Assembly: GCA_013287545.1 (NCBI GenBank)
Contig: JABDDQ010000002.1
Coordinates: forward strand, 41,706-105,705
Direction: 5' to 3'
DNA from: Bacteroidota bacterium
GTDB taxonomy: Bacteria; Bacteroidota; Bacteroidia; B-17B0; Aurantibacillaceae
Length of the DNA stretch: 64,000 bases
A model generated the notes under the pieces. The model did no database searches. It was not told the origin of the DNA and worked only from the letters and a program-made list of their open reading frames with translations. The translations under genes and the position numbers were made by a program. Position 1 is the stretch's first letter. Every line of letters begins with the position of its first letter. Below are positions 46,207-56,435 of this stretch, piece by piece.

Positions 46207-47580
46207 ATGGTTAGAAATATTATAATTTGTTTAGCACTAATTGGTAATCTGTATGCCCAATCAGATTCTTTATATGATAGAGATTGGCTTTCAGTCTCTT
46301 TTCATAAGGCAAGAAGAGACTCTCTTAGAGCCAAAATGGCTCCGAAATCGGTAGCAGTTATTTTTGCTAACGCAGAAAGAAACCGCAGTAATGATGTAGA
46401 ATTTCAATATAGTCAAGATCCTAATTTTTATTATTTAAGCGGTCTTATAGAGCCAAATGCTGTTTTACTTATTTTTAAAGAGCCTCAAACAATTGATAGC
46501 ATTACCACAAACGAACTTATTTATGTACAACCCCGCAGTCCACGTGACGAAAGCTGGACAGGCAAGCGTTTAGGCATTGAAGGCGCTAAACAAAAATTAG
46601 GTTTTGAACATGCCTACAATAACACTGATTTTGCGGATTTGAATATAGATTTTAAAAAATTCGATAAAATATATCACCCTCCTTTTAATAATGATGTGCG
46701 TGATGATAAAGCAGATGCGGGAGATTTATATAGCTTGATAAAAATTTTCAACGATAAAACCAAAGACCTTCAAACTAAAGATTATTATACCTTTTTTTCT
46801 TTCATGGCAGATTTGCGTGAAATTAAAACTCCTGAAGAGCTTACTCAGCTTAGAAAAGCAATTGACATAACCTGCGCCTCTCATGTAGAATTAATGAAAA
46901 AATTAGAAAACAATATGACTGAATATCAGGCACAGGCAATTGTTGAATATGGATTTAAATACAATGGTTCTGAATTTGTTGGTTATCCATCTATTGTGGG
47001 AGCAGGCGAAAACTCATGTATACTGCACTACATTACAAACCGCAAAAAACTAAGCCCTAATGATATTATGGTAGTTGATGCCGGAGCAGAGTATCATGGG
47101 TATACGGCTGATGTAACCCGTACCCTACCTGTATCCGGCAAATTTAGTGAAGAACAAAAGAAGATTTATAATTTAGTATTACAAGCGCAATTAGCAGGCA
47201 TAGAGGCTTGTAAAGAAGGCAATTTGTTTCGTGCACCACATAATGCAGCAGCCGACGTTATTAAAAAAGGTTTGATGGAGTTAGGCATTACATCATCGCC
47301 CAACGAGTTTATTAAATATTTTTTTCATGGTACATCGCATTACTTAGGTTTAGATGTACATGATGTAGGCAATTATAGCCGATTAAAAGCTAATCAGGTT
47401 ATAACAGTTGAACCTGGCATTTATATCCCTGAAAATGCCGCTTGTGATAAAAAGTGGTGGAATATAGGAGTTCGTATAGAAGACGATGTTTTAATAACTA
47501 AAGGTACACCCGATGTACTTAGCGGTAAACTACCAAAAACTATTGAAGAAATAGAAAAGCTAATGCTAAAAGCTAAGTAG
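46207..47580 (+). CDS. Aminopeptidase P family (Xaa-Pro) peptidase, probably exported
   Basis: Signal-like MVRNIIICLALIGNLYAQ; VVDAGAEYHGYTADVTRTLPVSGKF, HGTSHYLGLDVHDVG, TVEPGIY. Confidence 0.9.
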   Translation: MVRNIIICLALIGNLYAQSDSLYDRDWLSVSFHKARRDSLRAKMAPKSVAVIFANAERNRSNDVEFQYSQDPNFYYLSGLIEPNAVLLIFKEPQTIDSITTNELIYVQPRSPRDESWTGKRLGIEGAKQKLGFEHAYNNTDFADLNIDFKKFDKIYHPPFNNDVRDDKADAGDLYSLIKIFNDKTKDLQTKDYYTFFSFMADLREIKTPEELTQLRKAIDITCASHVELMKKLENNMTEYQAQAIVEYGFKYNGSEFVGYPSIVGAGENSCILHYITNRKKLSPNDIMVVDAGAEYHGYTADVTRTLPVSGKFSEEQKKIYNLVLQAQLAGIEACKEGNLFRAPHNAAADVIKKGLMELGITSSPNEFIKYFFHGTSHYLGLDVHDVGNYSRLKANQVITVEPGIYIPENAACDKKWWNIGVRIEDDVLITKGTPDVLSGKLPKTIEEIEKLMLKAK

Positions 47581-47645
47581 GCTTATTTGCATTAATCTGC
47601 ATCTTACTGTTTCATATTTACAATTCTTATTTTTATCTTTAAACC

Positions 47646-49721
47646 ATGAAGCTACTTTTTAAGTTAGGCAATAAGTGTGTTTTAACATTGGCATATTTAT
47701 TTATTTTCTGTTTAAGTAGCAGCTACGCACAAATTAAAGATAAAGACTGGTTACTGGTAGATGGTGTAGATTATGCTCATTTAAATGCAACAGATAAACA
47801 ATTATTAGATTCTATACTTCCTCTTTATCATAAAGCTACTCACGATTCTGTACGTTTAAGATTATTAAATACTTTTATTGAAGATTGTATTGATGAGGCT
47901 GTATGGCCTAAATACAACAATTTTATGCAAAAAGTAGCCGAAAATGGCGATGGCAGTAAATTATATCTCATCTACCAATCAGCTGCTTTAAATAATATTG
48001 GCTACGATGCTGATAATAAAGGAAACGTTATTAAGGCGACCGAATACTATACCAAAGCACTTACACTGAGAGAAAAAGCGGGCGATATAAGCGGCATAGC
48101 AGAATCTACAAACAACTTAGGTAGCTTATGTAGTTTTCAAAACGATAATAAAAAAGCTATTTTCTACTATAGTAAAGCTGTAAAACTTTACCTATCCATT
48201 GGCGATAAAAAGGGTGCAGCACAATCACTCAATAATTTAGGGAGCTCATACGCTAATATAGAAAAAGGCGATTCATCTATTATGCTTAATATGCAGGCAC
48301 TTAGTATGCAGCAAGAAGTTGAAGATGAACTTGGCATGGCCGGCTCATACAATAACCTTGGCAGTTGTTATTTAGATAAAGGCGATACCACAAAGGCTAT
48401 TGAATACTATACAAATGCGCTAAAAATAGATAAAGAATTAAGTCATAAATCGGGTATAACCGCGGTACTTAATAATTTAGGTCGAATTTATTTTGATAAT
48501 AATAATATAAAAAAAGCTAAAGAATATGCAGACAAAGCTTTTGAACTTGCACAAGAATTAGGGTACCCAACTGAGATAGGAGACGCCGCTCAATTACTAT
48601 ATAAAATATATAAAAAACAAAAAAACAGCGAAAAAGCTTTAGACATGTATGTACTATTTAAGCAAATGCGAGATAGTACAACAGGGCTTGAGCAAGTAAG
48701 AGCAACAACATCAGCAGAATATACATATAAAGAGTTTCAACAAAATTTAGAGCACGAAAAACAAAGTGCCATTGCTGCAGAAGAGCGTAAAAAACAACGT
48801 TTGTTTATGTTACTTATAGCTATTGTTGCTATAGCCACCGGTGTTATTGCTCTTTTAGTTTTTAAAAATTTACAACGCTATAAAAAAGCAAAACGCCTGA
48901 TAGAAAAACAAAAAGAATTAGTTGAAGAGAAACAAAAAGAGATATTAGATAGTATACGTTACGCCAAGCGCATACAAGATGCTGTATTGAAAGAACAAGA
49001 ACATATATCCGCACATTTACCGGGGCATTTTGTGCTTTTTCAACCTAAAGACATTGTTAGTGGAGATTTTTACTGGGGCATAGAGAAAGATAATTACTGG
49101 TACGTAGCTGCTGCTGATTGTACCGGACATGGTGTGCCGGGCGCTTTCTTAACTATATTAGGTACTTCTTTTTTAAATGAATTAAATGCTACGGACGCAT
49201 TACTGACACCTGCCGAAATTTTAGACAAACTACGCGCCAGAATAATAGCAGAATTATCAGTTACTAATAAAGAAACCAACGAAACAAAAGATGGCATGGA
49301 CATATCTTTATCCAGATTAAACCTCACTACTAAAGAATTAATGTGGGCAGGAGCCAATAACCCATTATGGATTACATCAGTAATAGATAAAAATGCCGAT
49401 AAAAAAGAATATAAACTTACCGAAATACCTGCACATAAACAACCAATTGGTTTTTACCCAACGTTAACCCCCTACCCTAACCATGTTATACAGCTTGAAA
49501 AAGGCGATACTTTTTATCTTTTTACAGATGGTTATGCCGACCAATTTGGCGGTGATAAAGGAAAAAAATTAAAATATAAAGCCATTAAAGATATTTTAAT
49601 AAATGCCGGCAATGAAACTATGGAAAAACAAAAAAATATTCTTTTACAATACTTTACTAACTGGAAAGGCGATTATGAACAGACAGATGATGTATGCATA
49701 ATTGGAATTAATATATATTAA
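47646..49721 (+). CDS. TPR-repeat, TM, SpoIIE/PP2C-type phosphatase protein
   Basis: Signal peptide, TPR units (NNLGSxYxxxGDxxKAIEYYTKAL), TM (LFMLLIAIVAIATGVIALLVF), SIRYAKRIQDAVL, FQPKDIVSGDFYW, AAADCTGHGVPGAFLTILG, FYLFTDGYADQFGG. Confidence 0.9.
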   Translation: MKLLFKLGNKCVLTLAYLFIFCLSSSYAQIKDKDWLLVDGVDYAHLNATDKQLLDSILPLYHKATHDSVRLRLLNTFIEDCIDEAVWPKYNNFMQKVAENGDGSKLYLIYQSAALNNIGYDADNKGNVIKATEYYTKALTLREKAGDISGIAESTNNLGSLCSFQNDNKKAIFYYSKAVKLYLSIGDKKGAAQSLNNLGSSYANIEKGDSSIMLNMQALSMQQEVEDELGMAGSYNNLGSCYLDKGDTTKAIEYYTNALKIDKELSHKSGITAVLNNLGRIYFDNNNIKKAKEYADKAFELAQELGYPTEIGDAAQLLYKIYKKQKNSEKALDMYVLFKQMRDSTTGLEQVRATTSAEYTYKEFQQNLEHEKQSAIAAEERKKQRLFMLLIAIVAIATGVIALLVFKNLQRYKKAKRLIEKQKELVEEKQKEILDSIRYAKRIQDAVLKEQEHISAHLPGHFVLFQPKDIVSGDFYWGIEKDNYWYVAAADCTGHGVPGAFLTILGTSFLNELNATDALLTPAEILDKLRARIIAELSVTNKETNETKDGMDISLSRLNLTTKELMWAGANNPLWITSVIDKNADKKEYKLTEIPAHKQPIGFYPTLTPYPNHVIQLEKGDTFYLFTDGYADQFGGDKGKKLKYKAIKDILINAGNETMEKQKNILLQYFTNWKGDYEQTDDVCIIGINIY

Positions 49722-49740
49722 AACTCCCTCGTATTAAAAC

Positions 49741-50862
49741 ATGAACAGTCATTTTATTTTTTGGATTAAAGCAAGCTTAATTTGTTGTGTTTTTTTCTTC
49801 TCTATACAAACTAAAAGTCAAAATATTATAGCGTATAATGACAACCGCGGGTACTTTAATATTTTTGATAATGGAACTACTACGGTTGCAGCCTACCAGC
49901 CACCGCAATCGTTTCAAATAGGTGGTAATTGCGTAGCTTATGTAAGTTTTGACAACAGCTTAAAAGTATATTATAAAGGAGAAATTTCTACACTTTACGA
50001 TGGTATACCTACTAAGTACCAGGTAACGCATAATTTAGTGGTGTTTAATGTAGGCAGTGTTATAAAAGTATTTGATAGAGGGCAAATAACTACTATTTCC
50101 GGTTATTCAACTTCCTACCAAGTAGGTGATAGTTTAGTAGCTTTTATTGACCAAACAACAGGATCTTTTAAGGTTTATTACAATGGTGGTTTTCATACCA
50201 TGGAAGATTTTCATCAAACACAAATGATATCCGAATACCAAGCAAGCAACAACACAATGGCTTACCTAACCTACTTGCGTGAGTTTAAAATATTTTGGAA
50301 TGGCAATGGTTATAATCTTTTTAAACTGGCTAACAATTCATCGCAAATACAATATCAAACGGGCAGTAATATTGTAAGCTTTACAAGCAACAATATTTTA
50401 GGTCTATCAGTTTTTTATAAGGGGAACATTTATACTGTTTCAACTAAACAAGTTATTAGTTTTCAAACGGGAGATAATATGGTAGCTTATACAGATGCAG
50501 TAGGCCTACATGTTTTTTATGCCGGGAAAAATTATGATTTAAACGGATTTGCCCCTGATTTTTATCAGGTAGCAGATAGTATGCTTATTTATTATACACC
50601 CGGTTATTTTTCTGTTTTTAATAAAGGTAAATCATCCGTACTGGCTAATTTTATGCCGAGTGAATATGCTATAGACAATAATACATTGACCTATGTTGAT
50701 TTACAAGGCGGCTTAAATGCTTTTTATAATGATGATACCTATCAGCTTTCTACTTTTGATCAACTAATAGGTTTTAAATTAACCGGAAATGCTGTATGGT
50801 ATAGCACCGCTACTGTTTATAATCAAGTATTTTTGCGGGGGAAAAAGTTTGGACAAGATTAA
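49741..50862 (+). CDS. Secreted repeat protein, probable beta-propeller (about eight to ten ~35-aa units)
   Basis: Repeats of (Y/F)Q(V/T)GDNxVAYxDxxGxFKVFYKGKxYxLxxF. Confidence 0.65.
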   Translation: MNSHFIFWIKASLICCVFFFSIQTKSQNIIAYNDNRGYFNIFDNGTTTVAAYQPPQSFQIGGNCVAYVSFDNSLKVYYKGEISTLYDGIPTKYQVTHNLVVFNVGSVIKVFDRGQITTISGYSTSYQVGDSLVAFIDQTTGSFKVYYNGGFHTMEDFHQTQMISEYQASNNTMAYLTYLREFKIFWNGNGYNLFKLANNSSQIQYQTGSNIVSFTSNNILGLSVFYKGNIYTVSTKQVISFQTGDNMVAYTDAVGLHVFYAGKNYDLNGFAPDFYQVADSMLIYYTPGYFSVFNKGKSSVLANFMPSEYAIDNNTLTYVDLQGGLNAFYNDDTYQLSTFDQLIGFKLTGNAVWYSTATVYNQVFLRGKKFGQD

Positions 50863-51444
50863 TTACCCATGTATGGTTTCGCTTTTACCGTACTTGCTTA
50901 TAATATCAGCTTCATAAGCAAGCCACTCCTGCCATCGTTTTTCAACATCTTCTTTCCCGGCATATTTTCGAGCAAAAGAAAGATATGTTGTGTAATGTGT
51001 GGCTTCACTTATCATTAACTCACGGTAAAAAGCTTTTAAATCTTCATCCTTAATTTGCTCACTCAACACTTTAAAACGTTCGCAACTACGGGCTTCAATT
51101 AAAGCAGAAAAAAGTAAACGGTCTATTAAAGCTATTTCGCGTTTATAACCCTTACGCATAAACTGGTAAAGATCATTTACGTACTCGTCTCGGCGTTCTT
51201 TACCCAATACAAAGCCACGTTGTTTAATTTTTTCATGCACCATTTCAAAATGCGCTAACTCTTCTTTGGCAATTGAAAGCATTTCGTCAACCAACTCCGT
51301 ATATTCAGGATAAGAGATAACAATAGATACCGAATTGCTTACCGCCTTTTGTTCACACCAAGCATGATCGGTTAAAATTTCACTAATGTTTTTCTCTACA
51401 ATATTTACCCAACGCGGGTCGGTTGCTAATTTTAATCCGAGCAT
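50863..51444 (-). CDS. miaE: tRNA-(ms[2]io[6]A)-hydroxylase
   Basis: MLGLKLATDPRWVNIVEKNISEILTDHAWCEQKA, EELAHFEMVHEKIKQRG, ALIEARSCERF, SEATHYTTYLSFARKY. Confidence 0.9.
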   Translation of the reverse strand: MLGLKLATDPRWVNIVEKNISEILTDHAWCEQKAVSNSVSIVISYPEYTELVDEMLSIAKEELAHFEMVHEKIKQRGFVLGKERRDEYVNDLYQFMRKGYKREIALIDRLLFSALIEARSCERFKVLSEQIKDEDLKAFYRELMISEATHYTTYLSFARKYAGKEDVEKRWQEWLAYEADIISKYGKSETIHG

Positions 51445-51446
51445 GG

Positions 51447-52163
51447 TTACTTTTTATTGAAAATTGAATCAGGAATTAGAATTTCTGTTTTAATATTTTG
51501 GTACTCTTCCACCTGTTCAAGATTACCGTTCTTTTTTGCAGTAACTTTTGTTTCGTTAAACCCTTTACAGGATTTTTGGAAAGCATCGAAGCGAATTTCG
51601 AGCCATTCTGTTCCGGTAAGTTTCGATTTAAGTCCTATAACTTTTAAATCGTTTTTATCAACCCATATTTGATAAGAGCCTTCTGCTCCTATCACGTAAC
51701 AACTTATATTATTTAATGTATCTGATTTTATTTTACTTAAATCATATCCCGCATTTTTTAAACGAGTTGTAACATCATCAAATTTTCTGAAGTACATGCC
51801 TCCAAGAAGTAATAATAAATCGTTTTTATCAGACTTTGTTTTTACTAATTTATGTTTCTTATAATTATACGCAGAATCGTTTTTAAAAATTACGCCATTA
51901 CCACTAAATTTTGCTCCAATATCGATACGAAATTTATCCGGATAGCTTATCCATTCATACCAATAAGCAGTATCCACAATCACATCATGATTTGTTATAA
52001 TATCATTTTTGTAACGAATAGTTTTTTGTTCGAACTGCACCGTTTTGCAATAATTTTGATAGTATTTTTTATGCATGGTGGCCAACAACTCTTCTCCTGT
52101 TTTATATTGTGCAAACAACACAGAGTTTGAGGCAACGAGCAGTAATAAAATTATTTTTTTCAT
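51447..52163 (-). CDS. LolA-like outer-membrane lipoprotein carrier family protein
   Basis: Signal peptide; overall LolA-like pattern MHKKYYQNYCKTVQFEQKTIRY...WVDKNDLKVIGLK. Confidence 0.55.
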   Translation of the reverse strand: MKKIILLLLVASNSVLFAQYKTGEELLATMHKKYYQNYCKTVQFEQKTIRYKNDIITNHDVIVDTAYWYEWISYPDKFRIDIGAKFSGNGVIFKNDSAYNYKKHKLVKTKSDKNDLLLLLGGMYFRKFDDVTTRLKNAGYDLSKIKSDTLNNISCYVIGAEGSYQIWVDKNDLKVIGLKSKLTGTEWLEIRFDAFQKSCKGFNETKVTAKKNGNLEQVEEYQNIKTEILIPDSIFNKK

Positions 52164-52174
52164 TACAAAATAGT

Positions 52175-52915
52175 TTAAGTTAGTACATAAGCCAAAGCCA
52201 CACCCAGCAGTATGCTTATTAATTTTGTTATGTGATAGCGGTGATTTTTTTCGCTGCTTTCAAAAATAATGGTTGTGGCAATGTGCAAAAATATACCCAC
52301 TACAATAGCAGTAAAAATTATAGAAAGATGGGCTATGCTACCAAGAGACATTTCAATAAAATGTCCTATTAAAGACCCTAAAGGGGCCATGCCGGCAAGT
52401 AATAGCAAATATAAAATGATTTTATTTTTAGCTATTTGCTGATGGATAAGTAAACCGGCGAAGGCAATAGAAATTGGAATATTATGTAATGTTACCCCCA
52501 TTAAAAAAGAAATTTGTTGCGTACTTTGAGATACATTAAAAATTCCTGCCAAAGGCAAACCTTCTATAAACGAGTGCAGATATAAACCAAATAATAATAC
52601 TAAAGGGATTTTGTTTTTTTCAGCATGGATGTGCGCGTGACCATGCTCTATTCCACTTGAAAAAAACTCTAATAACACCTGAATAAAAAAACCGGCTAAC
52701 ACCCATAAACCTGCTTGCCTTGAAGGAAGGGATGAAAATATATCAGGCACCAAGTGCAGAAATGATAACGCCAATAAATAAGCCGCACTAAAGGCTAATA
52801 AAAGTTTTAAATGACTTTCGGTTAGTTTAATAAAAAACACCGTTATACCCGCAATTAAGACAGGTAAAAACAGTAGGGATATATATAAAAGAGGGTCCAA
52901 AAAATTATTTTTCAA
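52175..52915 (-). CDS. ZIP family metal transporter
   Basis: Multi-TM; SFIEGLPLAG, LHNIPISIAFAGLL, HGHAHIHAEK His-rich loop. Confidence 0.87.
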   Translation of the reverse strand: MKNNFLDPLLYISLLFLPVLIAGITVFFIKLTESHLKLLLAFSAAYLLALSFLHLVPDIFSSLPSRQAGLWVLAGFFIQVLLEFFSSGIEHGHAHIHAEKNKIPLVLLFGLYLHSFIEGLPLAGIFNVSQSTQQISFLMGVTLHNIPISIAFAGLLIHQQIAKNKIILYLLLLAGMAPLGSLIGHFIEMSLGSIAHLSIIFTAIVVGIFLHIATTIIFESSEKNHRYHITKLISILLGVALAYVLT

Positions 52916-53627
52916 AAATAATAATTAATCGCTCTGATGAGTTTACATCAAAAGGCTGCAAGCTATAATTACCAAACGTATGTTTTATTTTTAACCCGGT
53001 TTTTTGCGCCAAGCAGGTAAAATCATCTAACGTAAGGGCTTTTACTTCTTCTTTAAAAAAACGTTTACCTGTTTTATCTTCGGTAATAATTTCTTTTAAA
53101 ATAACTTTTCCTTCCATTCTTTTTTTGATGTGGAACGATACACCATTAATAACCTTTTCATCGCTTGCCTTTAAAGTAGCTGTTACACAAGCTGCATTAA
53201 AAAAATCTATAACAAATACTCCATTTGGTTTAAGGCCTGCATAAACTGATTGAAATACTTTTTCATCATCGTGCTTGCTTTTAAAGTAGCCAAAACTGGT
53301 AAACAGGTTAAACACCGCATCAAAATAATTTGCGTAAAATAAATTACGCATATCATGCTTATAAAAATGTAAATCATCGGTTTCAGCATGTTGCGCCTCT
53401 TTTATACTTTCTTCTGAAAGATCGGTACCAATTACATCGTACCCCTTTTTATGCAGGTAAAGAGAGTGTCTGCCTTTACCGCAATTCAAATCCCAACAGC
53501 GAGATTTTGGCGGTAAGTTTAAATGCTTTAGTAAATTATCTAAAAAAAATGCGGCTTCCTCGTAGTTACGATTACCATATAGAATATGGTAGTAAGAAGT
53601 GTTAAACCAGTTTTCGAACCACTGCAT
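52905..53627 (-). CDS. Class I SAM-dependent methyltransferase
   Basis: WDLNCGKGRHSLYLHKKGYDVIGTDLSEESI. Confidence 0.87.
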   Translation of the reverse strand: MQWFENWFNTSYYHILYGNRNYEEAAFFLDNLLKHLNLPPKSRCWDLNCGKGRHSLYLHKKGYDVIGTDLSEESIKEAQHAETDDLHFYKHDMRNLFYANYFDAVFNLFTSFGYFKSKHDDEKVFQSVYAGLKPNGVFVIDFFNAACVTATLKASDEKVINGVSFHIKKRMEGKVILKEIITEDKTGKRFFKEEVKALTLDDFTCLAQKTGLKIKHTFGNYSLQPFDVNSSERLIIIFEK

Positions 53628-54133
53628 TACTTTTTTATCTTTTTAATATCTTTAGCAGATGCGTGTACTTTAGTTTTAAGCTCCTGTTTAAAATCTTCCA
53701 GTTTTTTAAGTACTACTTTATCGGATGTGGCAATAATTTGTGCCGCTAAAATGCCCGCGTTTTGGGCAGCATTTACAGCTACCGTTGCAACGGGCACGCC
53801 ATTTGGCATTTGTACAATAGAAAGTAAAGAATCCCAACCATCAATTGAGTTGCTTGATTTTACCGGTACACCAATAACGGGTAATGGAGTTAAAGAGGCT
53901 ACCATTCCTGGCAAATGGGCTGCCCCACCCGCTCCGGCAATAATAACTTTTAAGCCATTTTTTACAGCATTTTGAGCATAATCAAACATTTTATCGGGAG
54001 TGCGGTGAGCTGATACGATATCGATTTCGTAGGATACGTTGAACTTTTTTAGAATATCAGCAGCGGCCTGCATTACAGGTAAATCGCTGGCGCTACCCAT
54101 TATTATTCCGACTAAAACTTTTTGATTTGCCAT
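53627..54133 (-). CDS. purE: 5-(carboxyamino)imidazole ribonucleotide mutase
   Basis: [46 protein letters not shown]. Confidence 0.95.
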   Translation of the reverse strand: MANQKVLVGIIMGSASDLPVMQAAADILKKFNVSYEIDIVSAHRTPDKMFDYAQNAVKNGLKVIIAGAGGAAHLPGMVASLTPLPVIGVPVKSSNSIDGWDSLLSIVQMPNGVPVATVAVNAAQNAGILAAQIIATSDKVVLKKLEDFKQELKTKVHASAKDIKKIKK

Positions 54134-54134
54134 A

Positions 54135-55274
54135 TTATTTACTGATAACTTTAAATATTTGTTTCACTTTATTGGCTTTTTCTTTAGCTTTTTCAAGATT
54201 TTCAGCCGTAACAGTTATATGCCCCATTTTACGAAAAGCTTTAGTTTTTTCTTTGCCATATAAATGGATGTGCACGCCACTCATTTGCATAGTTTCTTCG
54301 ATACCCTCATAAACTGCATTACCTTCATAACCTTTTTCGCCCAATACATTTAGCATTACGGCAGGAGAAGATAAACTTGTATCTCCTAAAGGAAGATTTA
54401 AAATAGCACGTAAATGTTGTTCGAATTGTGATGTAATATTTGCTTCGATAGAATGATGTCCACTATTATGCGGACGAGGAGCTAATTCATTAATTAAAAC
54501 TTCGTTATTTTTTGTAACAAACATTTCTACCGCCAAAATGCCAATAATGCCCAGTTTATCTGCTATATTTACTGCAAGGCGTTGCGCCTCTTTTTCTACC
54601 GTTTTATTTATTTGTGCCGGTGAAAAAAGAAATTCTACCAAATTTGCTTCGGGGTTAAATGCGCACTCAACTGCCGGAAACGTTTTTACTTCTCCTTTTT
54701 TATTGCGTGCCACAATAACCGATATTTCCGTTTTAAAATCAACTAAGCGCTCTAATACACTTGGTGCATCAAATGCATTAGTAAGATTATCTGCGTCAGC
54801 AAGTTTTACAACTCCTTTGCCATCATAACCGCCTTTACGTAGTTTTTGAAAGAAAGGAAAAAAATCTTTGTACTTACTAATTTGTTCTTTATTATCAATT
54901 AAAAAGAAATCAGGGGTTGGGATGTTGTTGCGTTGAAAAAATATTTTCTGTAAACCTTTATCCTGTATGGTCTCTATAATATGTGGTTGCGGATAGACTT
55001 CTTTGCCCTCTTTTTCAAGCTGTTTAAGTGCATCAGTGTTTACATTTTCAATTTCAATAGTTATAATGTCGGCTTTCTTACCGAAAGAATATACAGCGTC
55101 ATAATCAGTAAGAGTACCTTGGGTAAACTTATTGGCTAAATAACTACAAGGGGCATTTTTATCAGAATCGAGAGCGTTAATAGATAAGTTAAAATCCATA
55201 CCGCTTTGTATAAGCATACGACCTAACTGACCACCGCCCAACATGCCAATAATTTTAGAAGAAGGATTGAACAT
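54135..55274 (-). CDS. purK: 5-(carboxyamino)imidazole ribonucleotide synthase
   Basis: [47 protein letters not shown]. Confidence 0.94.
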   Translation of the reverse strand: MFNPSSKIIGMLGGGQLGRMLIQSGMDFNLSINALDSDKNAPCSYLANKFTQGTLTDYDAVYSFGKKADIITIEIENVNTDALKQLEKEGKEVYPQPHIIETIQDKGLQKIFFQRNNIPTPDFFLIDNKEQISKYKDFFPFFQKLRKGGYDGKGVVKLADADNLTNAFDAPSVLERLVDFKTEISVIVARNKKGEVKTFPAVECAFNPEANLVEFLFSPAQINKTVEKEAQRLAVNIADKLGIIGILAVEMFVTKNNEVLINELAPRPHNSGHHSIEANITSQFEQHLRAILNLPLGDTSLSSPAVMLNVLGEKGYEGNAVYEGIEETMQMSGVHIHLYGKEKTKAFRKMGHITVTAENLEKAKEKANKVKQIFKVISK

Positions 55275-55411
55275 AATTGTCCACAAAGATAATTCAATTA
55301 ATTGACGAATAGCAGTATTATATCAGCAAGTATAACTACATAATTTTCAAATAATTACACTTAATATGATTAACAAATAATTTAATGATTAATCATAACT
55401 TTTTGCATATG

Positions 55412-56302
55412 CTACAAATCGCACTCGTTAGGCTCTACGTGAATAAGAACATCTGCCACCTGTGGTAATTCTTTCATTAAATGCTCTTTTAATTTATGAG
55501 CTATATCATGCCCTTCCTTAACGCTTATGTTCGATTCTACCAGTATATGTAAATCTACATGAAAGGTCATACCTGTTTTACGCACCAAACATTTTTCGGT
55601 ATCAATTACACCTGTTACTGTTTTAGAAACACGACGTATATCTAAAATTAAATCATCATACAATTGCTCGTCCATTATCTCGCCCAGAGCAGGCCTAAAT
55701 ACATGATAAGCATTATATACTATTATTATAGAAGCAATAAGCGCTGCCCAATCGTCAGCCGTTTCGTAACCTTTGCCGCATATTAAAGCAATTGAGATGC
55801 CAATAAATGCCGTTAAGGACGTAATAGCATCAGCACGATGATGCCATGCATCTGCCTTTAAAGAAGAACTATTTGTTTCATCACCTTTTTTAGAAACAAT
55901 TCGGTAAAAAGTTTCTTTAATAATAATAATAACACCTAAGACTATAAGCGTATATGCCTTTGGCAAATCATGTGGAGTTTGTATGTTTTTTATGCTTTGG
56001 TAAGCAATAAGTATAGCCGAGGCAATTAAGAACCCAACTACCATAAATGTTATTAGGGGCTCTGCCCTACCATGCCCATAAGGATGGTTTTTATCGGCAG
56101 GTTTACTGGCGTATTTTATACCAAACAGTACCAGCAGCGATGAAAATATATCAGAAGTAGATTCAATAGCATCCGCGATAAGCGCATAGGAGTTACCAAA
56201 GTATCCAGTTAAGCCCTTTATAACAGCCAAACCTGTATTACCTATAATGCTTATGTAGGTTGTTTTAACGGCTTTATTTTCAGATATGTCTGTGCTTTTC
56301 AT
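55412..56302 (-). CDS. Cation diffusion facilitator family transporter
   Basis: ALIADAIESTSDIFSSLLVLFGIKYASKPADKNHPYGHGRAEPL, AWHHRADAITSL. Confidence 0.92.
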   Translation of the reverse strand: MKSTDISENKAVKTTYISIIGNTGLAVIKGLTGYFGNSYALIADAIESTSDIFSSLLVLFGIKYASKPADKNHPYGHGRAEPLITFMVVGFLIASAILIAYQSIKNIQTPHDLPKAYTLIVLGVIIIIKETFYRIVSKKGDETNSSSLKADAWHHRADAITSLTAFIGISIALICGKGYETADDWAALIASIIIVYNAYHVFRPALGEIMDEQLYDDLILDIRRVSKTVTGVIDTEKCLVRKTGMTFHVDLHILVESNISVKEGHDIAHKLKEHLMKELPQVADVLIHVEPNECDL

Positions 56303-56435
56303 CTATAAAAAGTAAAAGTAATAATAATGCGCAAGCTGTGGCAACAATGGCTATTTTCTCTTAACAACTATTTAATTTTCTTTAATATGTTAAAACTTAA
56401 ATTATTGCGTTATTTGCAAAACAAATTCAATTTGT

